NCBI RefSeq assembly: GCF_003144245.1
Contig: NW_020289982.1
Span: forward strand, 62,001-126,000
Reading direction: 5' to 3'
DNA: 64,000 nt
From: Jaminaea rosea
Lineage: Eukaryota; Basidiomycota; Exobasidiomycetes; Microstromatales
A program made the translations under genes and the position numbers. Below the pieces are notes generated by a model that worked only from the letters and a program-made list of their open reading frames with translations, was not told the origin of the DNA and searched no databases. Below, in pieces: positions 9,979 to 21,091 of the stretch. How positions within the stretch are numbered: the first letter of the stretch is position 1; every line of letters begins with the position of its first letter.

Positions 9979-12192
9979 TTACCTGGTCATCGCAGGCGAT
10001 CCCGACCCGGAAGCATTAGCTTCAGCGCTACTAACTCCTGCACCATCGCCAGCTACCCCTCCTGTCCCACTCTTCGCAGCCGTACCCTTCTCCCGTCCCA
10101 CCATTCCAGCTCTCCGCCCCTTCCCCGCAAGCTGCAGTACATCTTCCTTGCTCAGCGGCTCCAAGTCGTGCGTCACCTTCCTCCAGCGATTCGTCGCATC
10201 AAGCACATCGCTTGTGGCCAGACTTGGGAATCTTAAAACGAAGCCGTGGTCAAGCATCCAAGTCTCCTGGCGTAGGACGTCCCCTTCGGCCATCTTGGTG
10301 CTGCAAAGCAGATAGAACAAGACCTCGTCCAGGTCCACACGACCCTGTGCGTGTTGCTCGATCAAGGCGTCACGGAGACCGGAGAGGGGGACGCCATCGA
10401 TAATCGGGTCATGGGGGCGGGTGAGCTGGAGGTCAGTGGGACGCAGGATGGAGGGCAGACGATAAGACGCGTTGCGGCGATAGTTGGCCATGTGGTAGGC
10501 AGTCTGGATGAATGCTGATGTCATGCGGGACATCTCCTCCTCGGTCTGAGGAGAGCCACCATCGTCCGCGAGTGAAGCGGGAGCGATGGTCGAGTCATTC
10601 GTGTTGGCGCCGCTACCACCGCGAGGCGAGGCGGAGGCGGTGGCCGCGTCGCCGAAGAGGGAGATGAGGTCCCTTCGACCCTGCGAGGCACGCAGGTGGT
10701 TCAACTGGTCGGCGATGGACTGTACGCGGGCTAAGCCTGAGCGATCTTGCTCATCGAGGTGACGCAGCGACTGAAGGAAGGTGTGAGCACTATTTTGCAA
10801 TGCTGTACGTGGTGTTGTGGCGGGCGAATCGCTACTGGGAAGCGCAGAGGTGGAGCCGTTACCAGTGATCGTTGAGCCGTTGCCCAGAGAGGGGCCGTCC
10901 CGGCTGTTGGTATCTAAGGTGGAGGGAGTGGGAGCCGGCCATGCACCGCTTTGTGATGTCACAGACGCGGGACCGAACAGGCTTGCGAGGAGAGCAGCAT
11001 CGGGCTGATCGCTGCCACCGGCGAAAGGGAAGGGGCTGAACGGTGCGCCGCCATTGAAGGGGGTATTGCCGGCGAAGCTTGGCGCTGCCGTCGAGGAGGA
11101 GGGCATGCTGGCCGTTGAAGCGTTGATGTATGGAGCGAGGAAGGGCTCGGCGAAGGCATTCGCGCTGGCTGCGCCACTTGCTGAGGGCTGCTGAGAAGGT
11201 CCCGCAGTGTTGTCATCCGTCGTCGAGCTCGTACCGGCAGCCGTTCCTGCTCCCGCCGCGCCTCCCGTACTCTTTCTTGACTTCTTTGCGGAGCCGCCCG
11301 CTCCAGCGCCCATCGCCCCTGGACTGCTGTTCCTCATCTCCGGAAGTCCATCGGCGGGAATGTTGGCCTCCATCCTAATCTGCCTCAGTGCCTCGCACTC
11401 CTTCGCTCCCGGCCAATTCTGCCATGCATCCGTCATCGTCTTCTCGCTGCGACCGTTGATCATTTCCTCCAGCTGCTGGCGCGAGATACCGTTCTGCTGT
11501 AGTGGCCCACCGAGCAGACCTTCACCGATGAAGCGCGCCAGGGAGCCCACCATGGAGCGTAGGGTGTTGTTCTCTGCAAGGAGGCCACGTAGGGCATGAC
11601 GGAGGCGGTCGACTTGGTCGTCGTGATCTGATGAGAGTAGCTCGATACGGCCTTCTAGGGCGCGAACGTATTGCTGCCGTCGTTGTCGAAATTCTCGCTG
11701 GGCGAGACGGTTCTGCTCCTTGCGATGCTGCGCAGCTTCGTCGTCATCGTCTGCCGCCGTTGAGGGCGCCTCCTTCGACGACGCTGCTGCCTTCCCACGC
11801 TTCGAGCCGGCTTGCCCGCCTCCTCGTCTACGCTTTGCTCCTACTCCTCCTCTCGCAGCATTGCCCTTTGCCGCACTCGTAGATGGCGTATCCGGCTCAT
11901 CGTCATCTCCCTCCCCCTCATCCTCCTCTCCAAATCCGTTCCCGCTCGCAACGCCGGAGACGTTTTGAAGGCTCTGCAGCCAGTCTGCGCCTTGCTGACC
12001 AAACGGATCGACGCCCATATCTCCTGATGAGGAGCCTAAATTGCTCGAGCTAGGAGCTGCCATTGTGCCTCCCTGTATGCCCCTAGGCTGAGGACCGATG
12101 TTCATCGCGGCTGCGAACCCAGCACTGATAGCCGTAGGCGACGCATCGGTGAAGCGGTCGTAGGGGGACTTGCGCTTCTTTGCCGGAGGCAT
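9979..12192 (-). CDS. bZIP transcription factor, Yap/AP-1-like basic region with a DUF3425-type C-terminus
   Basis: A nuclear DNA-binding regulator encoded by one exon; 737 residues from the ATG at 12192. I chose this Met because MPPAKKRKSPYDRF looks like a natural start with a basic nuclear signal, whereas the frame upstream reads like untranslated leader. The basic region holds NRLAQREFRQRRQQYVR, matching the fungal Yap signature NxxAQxxFR, followed by a leucine zipper (ALEGRIELLSSDHDDQVDRL, then LRGLLAENNTLRSMVGSL). The middle is Ser/Ala/Gly-rich and disordered. The C-terminus (HDPIIDGVPLSGLRDALIE to LPSLATSDVLDATNRWR-like sequence) resembles the DUF3425 domain often paired with fungal bZIPs. 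Targets cannot be inferred; I see no clustered redox Cys as in Yap1, so an oxidative-stress role is not supported. Divergent from the TOM5 candidate. Confidence 0.88.
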   Translation of the reverse strand: MPPAKKRKSPYDRFTDASPTAISAGFAAAMNIGPQPRGIQGGTMAAPSSSNLGSSSGDMGVDPFGQQGADWLQSLQNVSGVASGNGFGEEDEGEGDDDEPDTPSTSAAKGNAARGGVGAKRRRGGGQAGSKRGKAAASSKEAPSTAADDDDEAAQHRKEQNRLAQREFRQRRQQYVRALEGRIELLSSDHDDQVDRLRHALRGLLAENNTLRSMVGSLARFIGEGLLGGPLQQNGISRQQLEEMINGRSEKTMTDAWQNWPGAKECEALRQIRMEANIPADGLPEMRNSSPGAMGAGAGGSAKKSRKSTGGAAGAGTAAGTSSTTDDNTAGPSQQPSASGAASANAFAEPFLAPYINASTASMPSSSTAAPSFAGNTPFNGGAPFSPFPFAGGSDQPDAALLASLFGPASVTSQSGAWPAPTPSTLDTNSRDGPSLGNGSTITGNGSTSALPSSDSPATTPRTALQNSAHTFLQSLRHLDEQDRSGLARVQSIADQLNHLRASQGRRDLISLFGDAATASASPRGGSGANTNDSTIAPASLADDGGSPQTEEEMSRMTSAFIQTAYHMANYRRNASYRLPSILRPTDLQLTRPHDPIIDGVPLSGLRDALIEQHAQGRVDLDEVLFYLLCSTKMAEGDVLRQETWMLDHGFVLRFPSLATSDVLDATNRWRKVTHDLEPLSKEDVLQLAGKGRRAGMVGREKGTAAKSGTGGVAGDGAGVSSAEANASGSGSPAMTR

Positions 12193-12486
12193 GGCGAGCG
12201 CGACTGCTGTGCGAGTGGATCGACGATGATGATCAAGAAGAGATGGTCTTGGTATTCGCAGGTCCGGAGGATCGCTCGTGGCAGCAAATGGGAAGCTTAA
12301 AGTCAGGCACACGAAGCGGCGCCGGTTCATTGCTTGCCCTCGATCACTTGCCTCGCTCCCGGTCCGCCCGTCGTCGGACGGGGCGAGCAGCTTGAAAATC
12401 TCATCTCACTGCGAGGCAGCGACGAGGACGACTCCACAACGACGGCGACTTCCTCTGTCCACACCTTTCATCACAACTCGCACATC

Positions 12487-12782
12487 ATGTTTGGAGGTGA
12501 GCAGGTGCGAGACCAATGGCAGCAGGGGCATTGTTGCTCACGCATCTCTCGCACGGGCAGGCCCACCCCCACCGCCATCCGCCGAGGAGAAGGCTCGCGC
12601 TAGCGCTGCCGCCAACAGGACGCTCAACTCGTTCATCATTGGTGCCGTCACCCTCTACGTCGGTGCGTGAGGGAGGCGTCGAGAATGGCATCGTCTCTGA
12701 GCTGACTATCGCCGCACTTTCTTCGCATTCGCCATCAGCCCCCTGGCTCCTCGCCCCCGCATTCGAGCGCTTCTACAAGTAG
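12487..12782 (+). CDS. TOM5: Small mitochondrial import receptor subunit, TOM5-like
   Basis: A three-exon, 51-residue gene: exons 12487-12496, 12561-12662 and 12739-12782, with GT-AG introns of 64 and 76 nt and a closed frame. The product starts MFGGPPPPPSAEEKARASAA, then has one hydrophobic helix, LNSFIIGAVTLYVAPWLLAP, and a short basic tail ending ERFYK. Fungal TOM5 proteins begin MFG, are about 50 residues, have a charged N-terminus and a C-terminal anchor with a conserved Pro near its end, as here. TOM5 helps pass preproteins from receptors to the Tom40 channel in the outer membrane. The first exon codes only MFG plus one base, so simple ORF finders miss the gene. Other small TOM subunits are possible but fit less well. 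Confidence 0.75.
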
Positions 12783-12911
12783 ACGACGACACGCAGCTGT
12801 ATGCACGCAGAGAGAGAGGGGTGGAATTGCAATCCATTCGTGGTATAGTCGAGACAGAATTATCGCAGCGCATCGTAGAGATCAGACGGGGCATTATCGA
12901 TCACATCAACG

Positions 12912-13803
12912 CTATACCGACCCCTTGTCCTCCTCGCCTGCCCCACCAGCTTGAGGGCGCCTCGCCTCCCGCCAGGCCATGGGCATCCTGATGACCTCCA
13001 CGATGACGAATATTGCATACAGGCCCACAATGACGCCGACGTCAATCTGCTGGTCGCTGTGCGCGGGAAATGATGGAGAAGCGATCAGCTTCGGGCTCTT
13101 CCTGACTGTCACGCGCATGGTCTTGCACTCACGAATCGAGGTACTCGCTGCCGTACCTTGGCTCAGGCTCCATCATGAGTGCGAGGACCCGGAGTTTCAC
13201 GCTCGTCATTGCGATGGAGGCGCACCAGAAGAGGAGCGTAGCTGCGCTTGTCCAGGGACGCATTCGTGTCGAAAGCGGGATGTGGATGATGATGAGGACG
13301 ATGAGGATCGAGGCAAGAGTGAAGGGGAGCAGGCCTACTCCGCGCGTGTTGGGCTTGACGAGAGCAAGACGGACGATTTCCAGGATATCTGTGCGTACGC
13401 CGAGAAGAGGAGTCAGTATCTTCTTGGGGTCACATGATGATGTCTGCCTAGCGTACTCACTCATGAGAAGCGACGCAATGATGAGCAGCGTATAGATGAC
13501 GACCCCCGCCGTCTTGGTCCTTGCTAGATGGCCTCTTCCCTTGCCAGCTCCAACACCCGACCGTTGTCGATATCGCTGCAGTGGTGCGACCGGGCTTGCG
13601 CTGCTACGAACTCGAGCAGCAGCTATGATCCACGCTAGCAGCGCAATGTAGAAGATCCATGAAGCCAAAGGGACCAGCACGACATCGTTGAAGCAGGTGG
13701 GAGGCAGATTGTACGGCGAGGGAGAGGCAAAGGAGAGGGAATTGTCCAGCCTCACGCCGCACAAGGCGCGGTGGACGGGAGCGACACCGGTGAAGTTGTA
13801 CAT
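12912..13803 (-). CDS. Five-helix membrane protein resembling an isolated ABCC-type TMD0 domain
   Basis: Three exons, 13803-13461, 13388-13133 and 13056-12912, with introns of 72 and 75 nt, close to 247 residues. After a short N-terminal lumenal-like stretch with two Cys (ALCGVR and PPTCFNDVV) there are five hydrophobic segments: VVLVPLASWIFYIALLAWII, AGVVIYTLLIIASLLM, LPFTLASILIVLIIIHIPL, WTSAATLLFWCASIAMTSV and VGVIVGLYAIFVIVEVIRM. The five-helix layout, the CFxDVVLVP-like entry and the charged loop before helix 2 recall TMD0 of ABCC/MRP transporters, but no ATPase domain follows. The protein ends in a short charged tail. The resemblance is from memory and weak in sequence, so the safe description is a five-helix integral membrane protein of unknown function. 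Confidence 0.75.
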
Positions 13804-14338
13804 GAGCGAGAGAAGATGATGAAGGGACTAGCAAGTGAGACGAGAAGCTGGGTATATCAAGTCATCGAGAATGCGGCGAAGCACCGCGGTAACATCATCC
13901 CAGCTTAAAAGGCCGCCGGCACGAGCGGGAGTGAGACGAACGCAGCGTGAGCGGAACGAGGCGCGGAATCGAGCAGAGGGGCTCGAACGACAACACCTCC
14001 TGCTCGCCGCAATGGGTACGGGGGCCGCTTGTGCTGGCCGTCTTCAATAAGCTTGCGAGACGGCAGAGACGACAGCCTGATACTGTACTGAATATGATGA
14101 CTGGTGCATCTACAGGCTTGAGGTCCCACTCTGTATCTGCTCGCCTTTCTGTGCAACCCCCGTCTCAGTGTCTGAGCGGTGTCACTCACGGATGCTGTTG
14201 GGTTCGGGGGCTACCACTACGGTAGCAAAGTATGCTGCCCATAAGACGACGAGCGGCGCCTGGAAGGCGCAACAACCCTCCTCTCATCCCCTCACGTACC
14301 AAAACCAGAAGCACCTTTCTGCCATCATCTCGCCCATC
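13804..14338. promoter_or_regulatory. Divergent promoter region between two membrane-protein genes
   Basis: The five-helix protein and the small PY-motif protein start in opposite directions across 535 bases, so both promoters lie here. The base composition is ordinary; I see no TATA box or clear factor site. An upstream non-coding exon of the right-hand gene is possible. Confidence 0.45.
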
Positions 14339-14809
14339 ATGTGGTCCCCAATCTACATGTTCGCCATCCTCGTAGCCGCGGCCGCCGCAGGCAGCATACT
14401 CATCGCGGTCTGCTGTCCTATCAAGTGCTGCATTCTTCGTCGCTATAAAGACGAAGAGCATGAAATAGCTCAAGACTACGAGGCGAGGATTTTCAGAACC
14501 TCAGCGGCGCCTCGTTCAGCCTCTGACGCTAGTCACGGTCAAGCCGACTACTACGTGACCATCACGCCTGGTGATCTTGCCATCACCCCCACGAGGCCTA
14601 GACAACCCTACAGCGCTTCAAGCCATCCTGTCGCCGCCCGCAATGGCTCAAGCAATCCTGCGACCGTGGCAGGCCAAGCTCGCAAGCCAACGGAGGTGGG
14701 ACAGGTCCACAGCCAGCAACCACTCTTGGACAACGACGTGATCGTCCCCGCTGCCGCCAATGCACCAATGTCCGTCGGCGGGCCCCCTCCATCGTACGCC
14801 TCCAACTGA
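14339..14809 (+). CDS. Small single-pass membrane protein with C-terminal PPxY motif
   Basis: One exon, 156 residues. The ATG at 14339 directly precedes a hydrophobic segment (MFAILVAAAAAGSILIAVCC), so the protein has almost no N-terminal tail. A Cys cluster and basic residues follow (CCPIKCCILRRYKDEE), typical of a palmitoylated juxtamembrane region on the cytosolic side. The remaining 120 residues are hydrophilic, rich in Ser, Pro and Ala, and include one possible acidic dileucine-like site (QQPLLDND). The last eight residues, PPPSYASN, hold a PPxY motif, the ligand of WW domains such as those of Rsp5/Nedd4 ubiquitin ligases. I do not recognise a family. The architecture resembles small adaptors that bring membrane cargo to Rsp5; that is inference. 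Confidence 0.6.
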   Translation: MWSPIYMFAILVAAAAAGSILIAVCCPIKCCILRRYKDEEHEIAQDYEARIFRTSAAPRSASDASHGQADYYVTITPGDLAITPTRPRQPYSASSHPVAARNGSSNPATVAGQARKPTEVGQVHSQQPLLDNDVIVPAAANAPMSVGGPPPSYASN

Positions 14810-15986
14810 CGATGAGAACGACGACGCGCCTCGCGGGCGCTGTCGAGCCTAAAAAAGGGAGCATACAGCGCAGCGGCGAGCTAGTTACGACTTGGCACAG
14901 CGCAGCGGGCGGCAACAGCCCCACTTGTCACCAGCACCACACCACCATCATCGCGTCAAGCTTCAAGCTCCTCTGATCACTGTTGTCGTCGTGCCAACTT
15001 TGTACCTCTCTCTCTTCCACCGTGGTACGCGCTCGAAATGGGCCCGGCAGCTGTCGTGCCCGGCGTGAATTGTCTCTCGCACGCGAGGCTTGGTGAGCAA
15101 AGGGGGCGCCGACGCGACAGACCCCATCCAAGCCAGGCAGTCCGTCAACCCGGTCAGCAAGCAAGCAAGCCAGGGTCCAACTAAGCTCGGGCTTGGCGAG
15201 GCGACATCGAGGGGTGAGCGGTCTGAGGAGCAGAACAACAACAACAACAACAACAACCACAATATGATGGCGACCAGCATCAATTCCGTCGCGTCTTTGA
15301 TACAATGCATTGCCATGCCGTGCCTCTACCCCTACCATGCCTTGCTTGCCTTGCTTGCGAGAACTCACTCATCGTACGGCACGATCCTGAGCGTGCGTCG
15401 TCGCTCGCCGTTAGCTCGCTGCTCAGGTGGACCCTCGCGACGCTCACTCACGCCTGACGTGCAGCTCAGGCTCAGGCTCTCAGCCGGCCAGCCAGCCAGC
15501 CTGCCCGCGTCCCTCCAGCCCGCGTGGCCGGCCAAGACGCGGGAGGCCTTTTTTCTGACGTCCCCGTTGCCCGTGCTCGCCGCATCGCCGCTCGTCGTGT
15601 CCGTTGTCCTCGCCGATGGTCAGTCACCCTTGACATCCGTACCTTGCCATCCTTACCACTTCGCCGCTGCCCCTTCTTTGCTTTCGACTTCACCCTCCTT
15701 ACCTCTTCAAGCCCCTTTCGACTTCATCACAACGGACGGCAAAGGACGAAGTTGCCCTGGCCTTCAACGCGCTCAATCCCGCCGCGCCCTTTTTGCTCTT
15801 GCCCTCGCCCTTGACTCGTTGATTCGCTGAGCGAAGAAAGAAGTGGGGCTATCTCATCCCGCAACTCGCAAGCCGCAGCCCGTACTCGACGCCCTCGACG
15901 CCCACCTCATCAACAACGGCCCTCACCCTATCACTCCTACGCTCCGGCCGCCAATGAACCTTGACCGACTTTAGACCACCGCTGTC
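14810..15986. other. 1.2 kb gap with AAC microsatellite; promoter and leader of the next gene
   Basis: It contains an (AAC)n tract at about 15234-15257 and G/C-rich stretches with repeated AGCCAGCCAGC-like units near 15481-15505. The frame at 15090-15830 has no domain and reads through the microsatellite; I regard it as non-coding. The last 200 bases are C-rich, a probable 5' UTR of the large gene that starts at 15987. Confidence 0.5.
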
Positions 15987-18900
15987 ATGTCCTCATCTCG
16001 TGTCGAAGCCCACGATGAAGACGCTGTAGCCCGTCTGCACGCGAGGATGCTAGCTGCCAACTTCCAACCAGAGGTCGAAGACTACGACTCCCCGTCCTCG
16101 ACCCACGACTATCACCAGCAGCAATGGAGCTACCAACCACACCTGCCCTCTTCCTCTTCTTCTTACCTTCTCCACCCTCGTGATGCCTCGCCCGTCATTG
16201 GGGGTGGTGGGTCAGCAGCGGCCGGCCCCTCGTCGAGGCGTGGTAGCCATGGTCCCGGAGCGAGCTGGCCTCGCACTAGAGATCTTTCAACCTCTTCTTC
16301 GGTGCCCTTTGGCGGAGCTTCGCGACGTGGAGAGCAGCGCAATTTCAGCGGCGCCATCTCCTCGCATCGTGCCCCCACGACAGCGTCACAACGTCATTTT
16401 CTTACTGTGATCCCGCCAGAGGAGTGCGTATGAGCGGCAGAAAGGCTGAATGCCGGGCTGCAAGCTGACCTCTATCTCCATCTGCCTGCGCTAGCTTCCC
16501 GAGCCATCCTCGCAGCCTCTCCGCCTCCTCAAGTCGCGAGCATAGCCGTCGTGGCACCCTCCTTCCCTTGTACCCAACTCTCAACGGCCAACTCTACGCC
16601 ATCGCTCGCGAGTACGGCCTTCCCTCCATCGGCGGCCTAGCCATCTACCTCTGTGAAGACGCCGAGGGCAATTCGGGACCACGGATCGGCGAAGCATCTT
16701 GGCAGGCACTCTGGTCGGCCTACTTCGACGAGGAGCAACAGCAACAGCAACACTCCGAAGATTCGCCTCTGCCCTCCAGCCGCTTCCCTGCTTCACCCTT
16801 TCGCTCCCCTTCCTTCCAGCATGAGGCTCGATCTGCGTCGAGTCAACTTCGCTCGCCTGCTTTTCCTCCGTCGCAATCGAGAAGTGCTTCGCGCCGTATC
16901 CCAAGCTCAGGCAGCAGTGTCGGTCGAACATCACCGCTGCCCCCCACCAGCGAGGCAGACTACAGCGGTGCTCGACCGGGCTCGAGGTTGGCCGCTGCAC
17001 TCCCTATCGTTGGTCGAGTCGAGTGGACCGTGGAAAGGCAGAGGGCAGCATGGTGGCCAGGCTGGGCAGGCGAGGCTTTAGAGTCAAGCAGCGACACGCC
17101 CAATCGTGCACAAGCTGCGCGCAGGACGAGGAGCCTCAAGCTTTCAAAGGGTCTCACGCCTGCCAAGCCGGACCTGCGCATCATCTCTGCGCCTGTACGA
17201 GGCAATTTGCAAGAGAGGAGCGAAGATGATGCCTCACCGCCAGCGCACACAGTCACGCCCTCAGAGCAGCAGAAGAGCAGTCGTCACGCTAGTCATGACA
17301 GTCGCGCCAGCCGCAACACACTCGGCAGCCGTAGCAGCGTCGTAGACCGCGGCGTCGAGCCGGCTCAGCCCTCATCGCCTCGTCATTGGAGGCCGACTGG
17401 CGGCAGCATACACTCGCAAAGCCAGCCTCTTGCTCACGCTACAAGTCAGCAGAGTATTCCCGCCGAAAACGCTACCTACGCCGGCTACTCTGTGCTACTC
17501 GGCGATGATGCGGACACGAAGAGGGATGCGGCACAGGAAGACGAGGACGGCGAAGATGAGGAAATTGAGGAGATAGATGACGATGCTGACCGCACACAGC
17601 GTCGCTCGAAGCCGGTGTCCCGCCACGTCAGCAAAGCCAGCATGGAGCTTCGTCGCCAGACTCAGGACGACTTCCCTGCTTCTGTCCGCAGCGATGCACG
17701 CACTGACCCGCGCAGCTCAATGCAGCGTCAGCCATTCGAGATTGTACCCGACTCGGACGAGAGCATGTGGCAGGCACTACGTGATGCCCCACCTCCTCCG
17801 GCTGATGATCACGGTGTGGACCTAGAAGAGCAGCCGCAACGCCACTTCCTTGGCGGGCGAGACGCGGGCCATGTCACCGACTGGATTCAGAGGACGGCGC
17901 AGAGCCCTGACTTGCTGCGGGATCGATCTGCGTTCGTGCAAGAAGACATTCAGCACGACCTTGACGGTCAGAGCGAAGTCGACGATGGAGAGGCAGCTGT
18001 GCCGCCCCAGGACGATGTCAAGGATGTCATGGAGCTCTGGGCAGCCACTGCAGCCGCGCCTGCTCCTTCTTCTCAAGCACAAGTAGCCCAAGTGTACGGC
18101 AACTCGCTCGCTGTCTCTCGACAAGCGTCGGCGCCACAACTCCTCAGCCCAATCGCGCTTGACGACATGGCTGCATTCGGCGGTGCGCCCCCTCAGCTTG
18201 GCAATCTGGCCAGCTCTGGCGCATCCAACTCAAGCTCCCTCCCTCATGAACAGCCGCAACAACCGAACGTCAACCTAACCGCCCTCAAGCCCCCTCAACC
18301 CCCTCGCTCGCCCGGAGATGCCAGCACACGCAGCAACTCGACCGAAGTCAGCGGCCTCGAAGATTTCGAACGAGCACTAGAGCTCCTCTCCCCCGTCGCC
18401 TCAGGAAACGGGCACGGCTCTCCATCCCTAGCAGCGCTACGTCTCGACAATGGCGGCAAGAAGATGTCCTCCCGAGATAGCTTGGCCGCTGCGCGTACCC
18501 TGTCTACTAGCGTAACCCCTTCGCCTCGATGGCTCCAGAAGAATCGTGGGTCCACGCAGGGCAACCAGCTGAGGCAGCGGGAGATCAGAGAGACAGGCAG
18601 CGCGGCTGGACGTCGTCCCTTCTCTAGCCCGGCAACGGCTGTTGCTCCTTCGCCTCAATTCCTCGCATCGGTCTCAGCTACGCCAGCCACGGTGGAGCGC
18701 ACCCCTCGCAATGAGTCGGGCAAGTCCCTCGATGCAAGCTACGTCTTTCCGCCTGGACGCACAGTCATCCCGCCCGTCAGCTCGCCGCTGCGTGGGTTTG
18801 CAAGTCTCGAGGAGTCGCCGCAGCAACCGCTTGAGAAGCAGAGCGTAACAGGAGATGGCAGTCCGGGAGTGACGGCGCAGCAACAGGTTGATCACGATGA

Positions 18901-21091
18901 GCAGCCTTTGAATGACGGCGAGGCATCGAGATCGCCCTCCCTCGGCAAGCGCTCGCCAGTCAGCGATCGCCATTCGCCCACAATAGAGTCTATCAGAGAG
19001 GACGGAACTGGGGCGAGTGAGGTAGACGAAGTACCAGAGATTCGCGACAGCGCTTCCGCTGCCCCGTCAAGTCGAGCAGCCAGCATCATCGAGCATCACG
19101 CGGCAGAGCTCGACGACGAGGAAGAAAGATTCGCAGAAGAAACAGCTGCTGGCGGCATGACTGCTTCATCCTCATCCGCCTTCACTCTCGGCGCAGAAAC
19201 GGACGCTCAGACGGAGGGTGAGGCCGATTTTGGCGACGACGTCACGCCAGACTACGACACGAGCCAAGCCAGTGCTCGCGGCATGGGACGCTCCACCCCG
19301 ACGTACAGCCACGCCGACTCAACGCTTGATTCTTCGAGCCATGCACCACGATCCTACGGTCTGCAGTCCCCTACCCGTTCCCGCCACTCTGGGCAGCACG
19401 ATGAGCAATCTGTCGTCATCTACGACTCGCCGGGCTCTGCGTCGTCTATTGCTACCGAGCTGCGCGATGAGAGGAGAGACTTTGGCGAGCCCGGCGAAGC
19501 CCAACCCCTGGACGAAGACCACACTGAGCAGCAGCAGCACTATCGTCAACTCGCCTCGTCTCCTCGCACCTCACATTCAAAGCCCGAGCCCGCTGCCCGC
19601 AGCTCGGACCCAGACACAACCGTGCAGCCCCTTCCTCCGCGCGTAGTCGACTTTGACCCGACTTTCAGCAGCCCAGCAACCATGCATCGCACCTCTCTCG
19701 ACTCGCAACAATCTCGCGCAACTAGCTCGCCACAGGAGTCACATTTCTGGAAGCATACCGTTGTGGCGCCACCCAATGACCACGGATACGGTCACGAGGC
19801 GGCACCCTCGTCGACGTTCCCTCCTGGTACCCCGGTTAGCTATGCGAGCACTGAAGCCGCCGTCACGCCTGCGATGCACCATCTGCCCCGTGCGATCGAC
19901 GGTCTCTCTCCGCAGTCCATCAGCGGCGGCGGGAGCGAGGAGAATGTTCCGCCTTCTATCTCGCGTATGATCCGCGGCCAGAGCTTCTCGGCTTCCTCCA
20001 TTGCCGTCACGCCGGAGCGCCTCCTCACTCCCACAGATGAGCCTGAGCAGGCAGTCAGTGAGGAGCATTCCCACACGCCCGTAGCTAGGGTAGAGAATGT
20101 CTCACCCGCGCAAGAAGTCAAGCATGAGTCGGTTTCGGACGTCCGCCCCATGTCATATCAGTCGAGCGATGGGTGGAGCCAAGAGGATGGGCGGTATAGT
20201 CACTTCTACGATGAGCCGCTGCAAAGCGGATCCAACTCTGGTACCACATCCAATCTTTCGCGCCTCGGCGAGTATGGACCTGAGACGCCCTCCTTCTACC
20301 TCGAACAGCAGCTGGACAGCTCACGACCCACGAGCTTCCAGCCGAGCGACAAGGACGTAGAGAACAGGCGTAGTGGCTCTGATGGGGAGGGCATCGGTTT
20401 GGGTTTCTCTCCCGGCCCATCGCCTCTGGCCACTCAGCCGCCCTTCAACGAGCAACTCTCCGAGGCGCCAGCACCCCCAACCGACGTCTCGGACGACTTG
20501 GATGCGATGCTTTCCTCAATCAATGCGTTCAACAGCAGTGAACGTGGCTGGTCACGCCCCTCCTCGGCACGCAGCCGCGGTACCACCAGTCCTCACGCTC
20601 CAACGCAGCAGGACGGTCGCGCCCCCTCGCGGAACGTCTTTGAGGATCGTGACGTCGCCACCATGACGCAAAATACGCGGGAAGCGGTCCGCTCAGCTCT
20701 GACCAACAGCGAACGTTTCGCGCACGAAAGGGTACCCGCGCGCTCCTCCCTCACTTCCTCGAAGAGCATGACCAACCTGCAAGGCCTGTCGCACGCACAG
20801 GGGCTGGCAGCACGACGCTCCCTCTCCCCTCATCGGAGAGCGTCCATCGGTGAGCTCAAGCTGGCCGCCTTGAGCCCGAGGGCCGCTACGCTCTTCGCAA
20901 CTTTGCCGCCATCTCCGAGCGTGCCTGAGCATGCATTCGCGGGTGCGGCGGCGGCGGCTGGGCAAATGCAGCCGATGAGTCCCTTGTCGACTACCGTTTT
21001 CGGAGAGAGGGCAACGAGGCCCGGCGTCGCGCCGTCTGAATCGGAGGAGGGCGGTGAAGGAGAGGATGATCGGCTCCTCGGGGCTCAATGA
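15987..21091 (+). CDS. Very large, mostly disordered fungal protein with a conserved N-terminal block
   Basis: Exons 15987-16423 and 16495-21091 are joined across a 71-nt intron to give 1,677 residues. Residues about 138-260 look folded and conserved: HFLTVIPPEDFPSHPRSL, RRGTLLPLYPTLNGQLYAIA, REYGLPSIGGLAIYL, then IGEASWQALWSAYF and, after a Ser-rich insert, GRVEWTVERQRAAWWPGWA. I recall such a block in proteins conserved across filamentous fungi but cannot name a function. The rest is very low in hydrophobic residues, rich in Ser, Pro, Glu and Gln, with many Ser-Pro and Thr-Pro sites, suggesting heavy phosphorylation by cyclin-dependent or MAP kinases and a scaffold role. No membrane segment, catalytic motif or clear coiled coil is seen. 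The C-terminus (SPHRRASIGELKLAALSPR) is basic. The gene is real by length and frame; its role is unknown. Confidence 0.88.

Noticed and set aside
15090-15830. 246-codon frame upstream of the large disordered gene
   Set aside because: Runs through an AAC microsatellite and C-rich leader; no conserved content.
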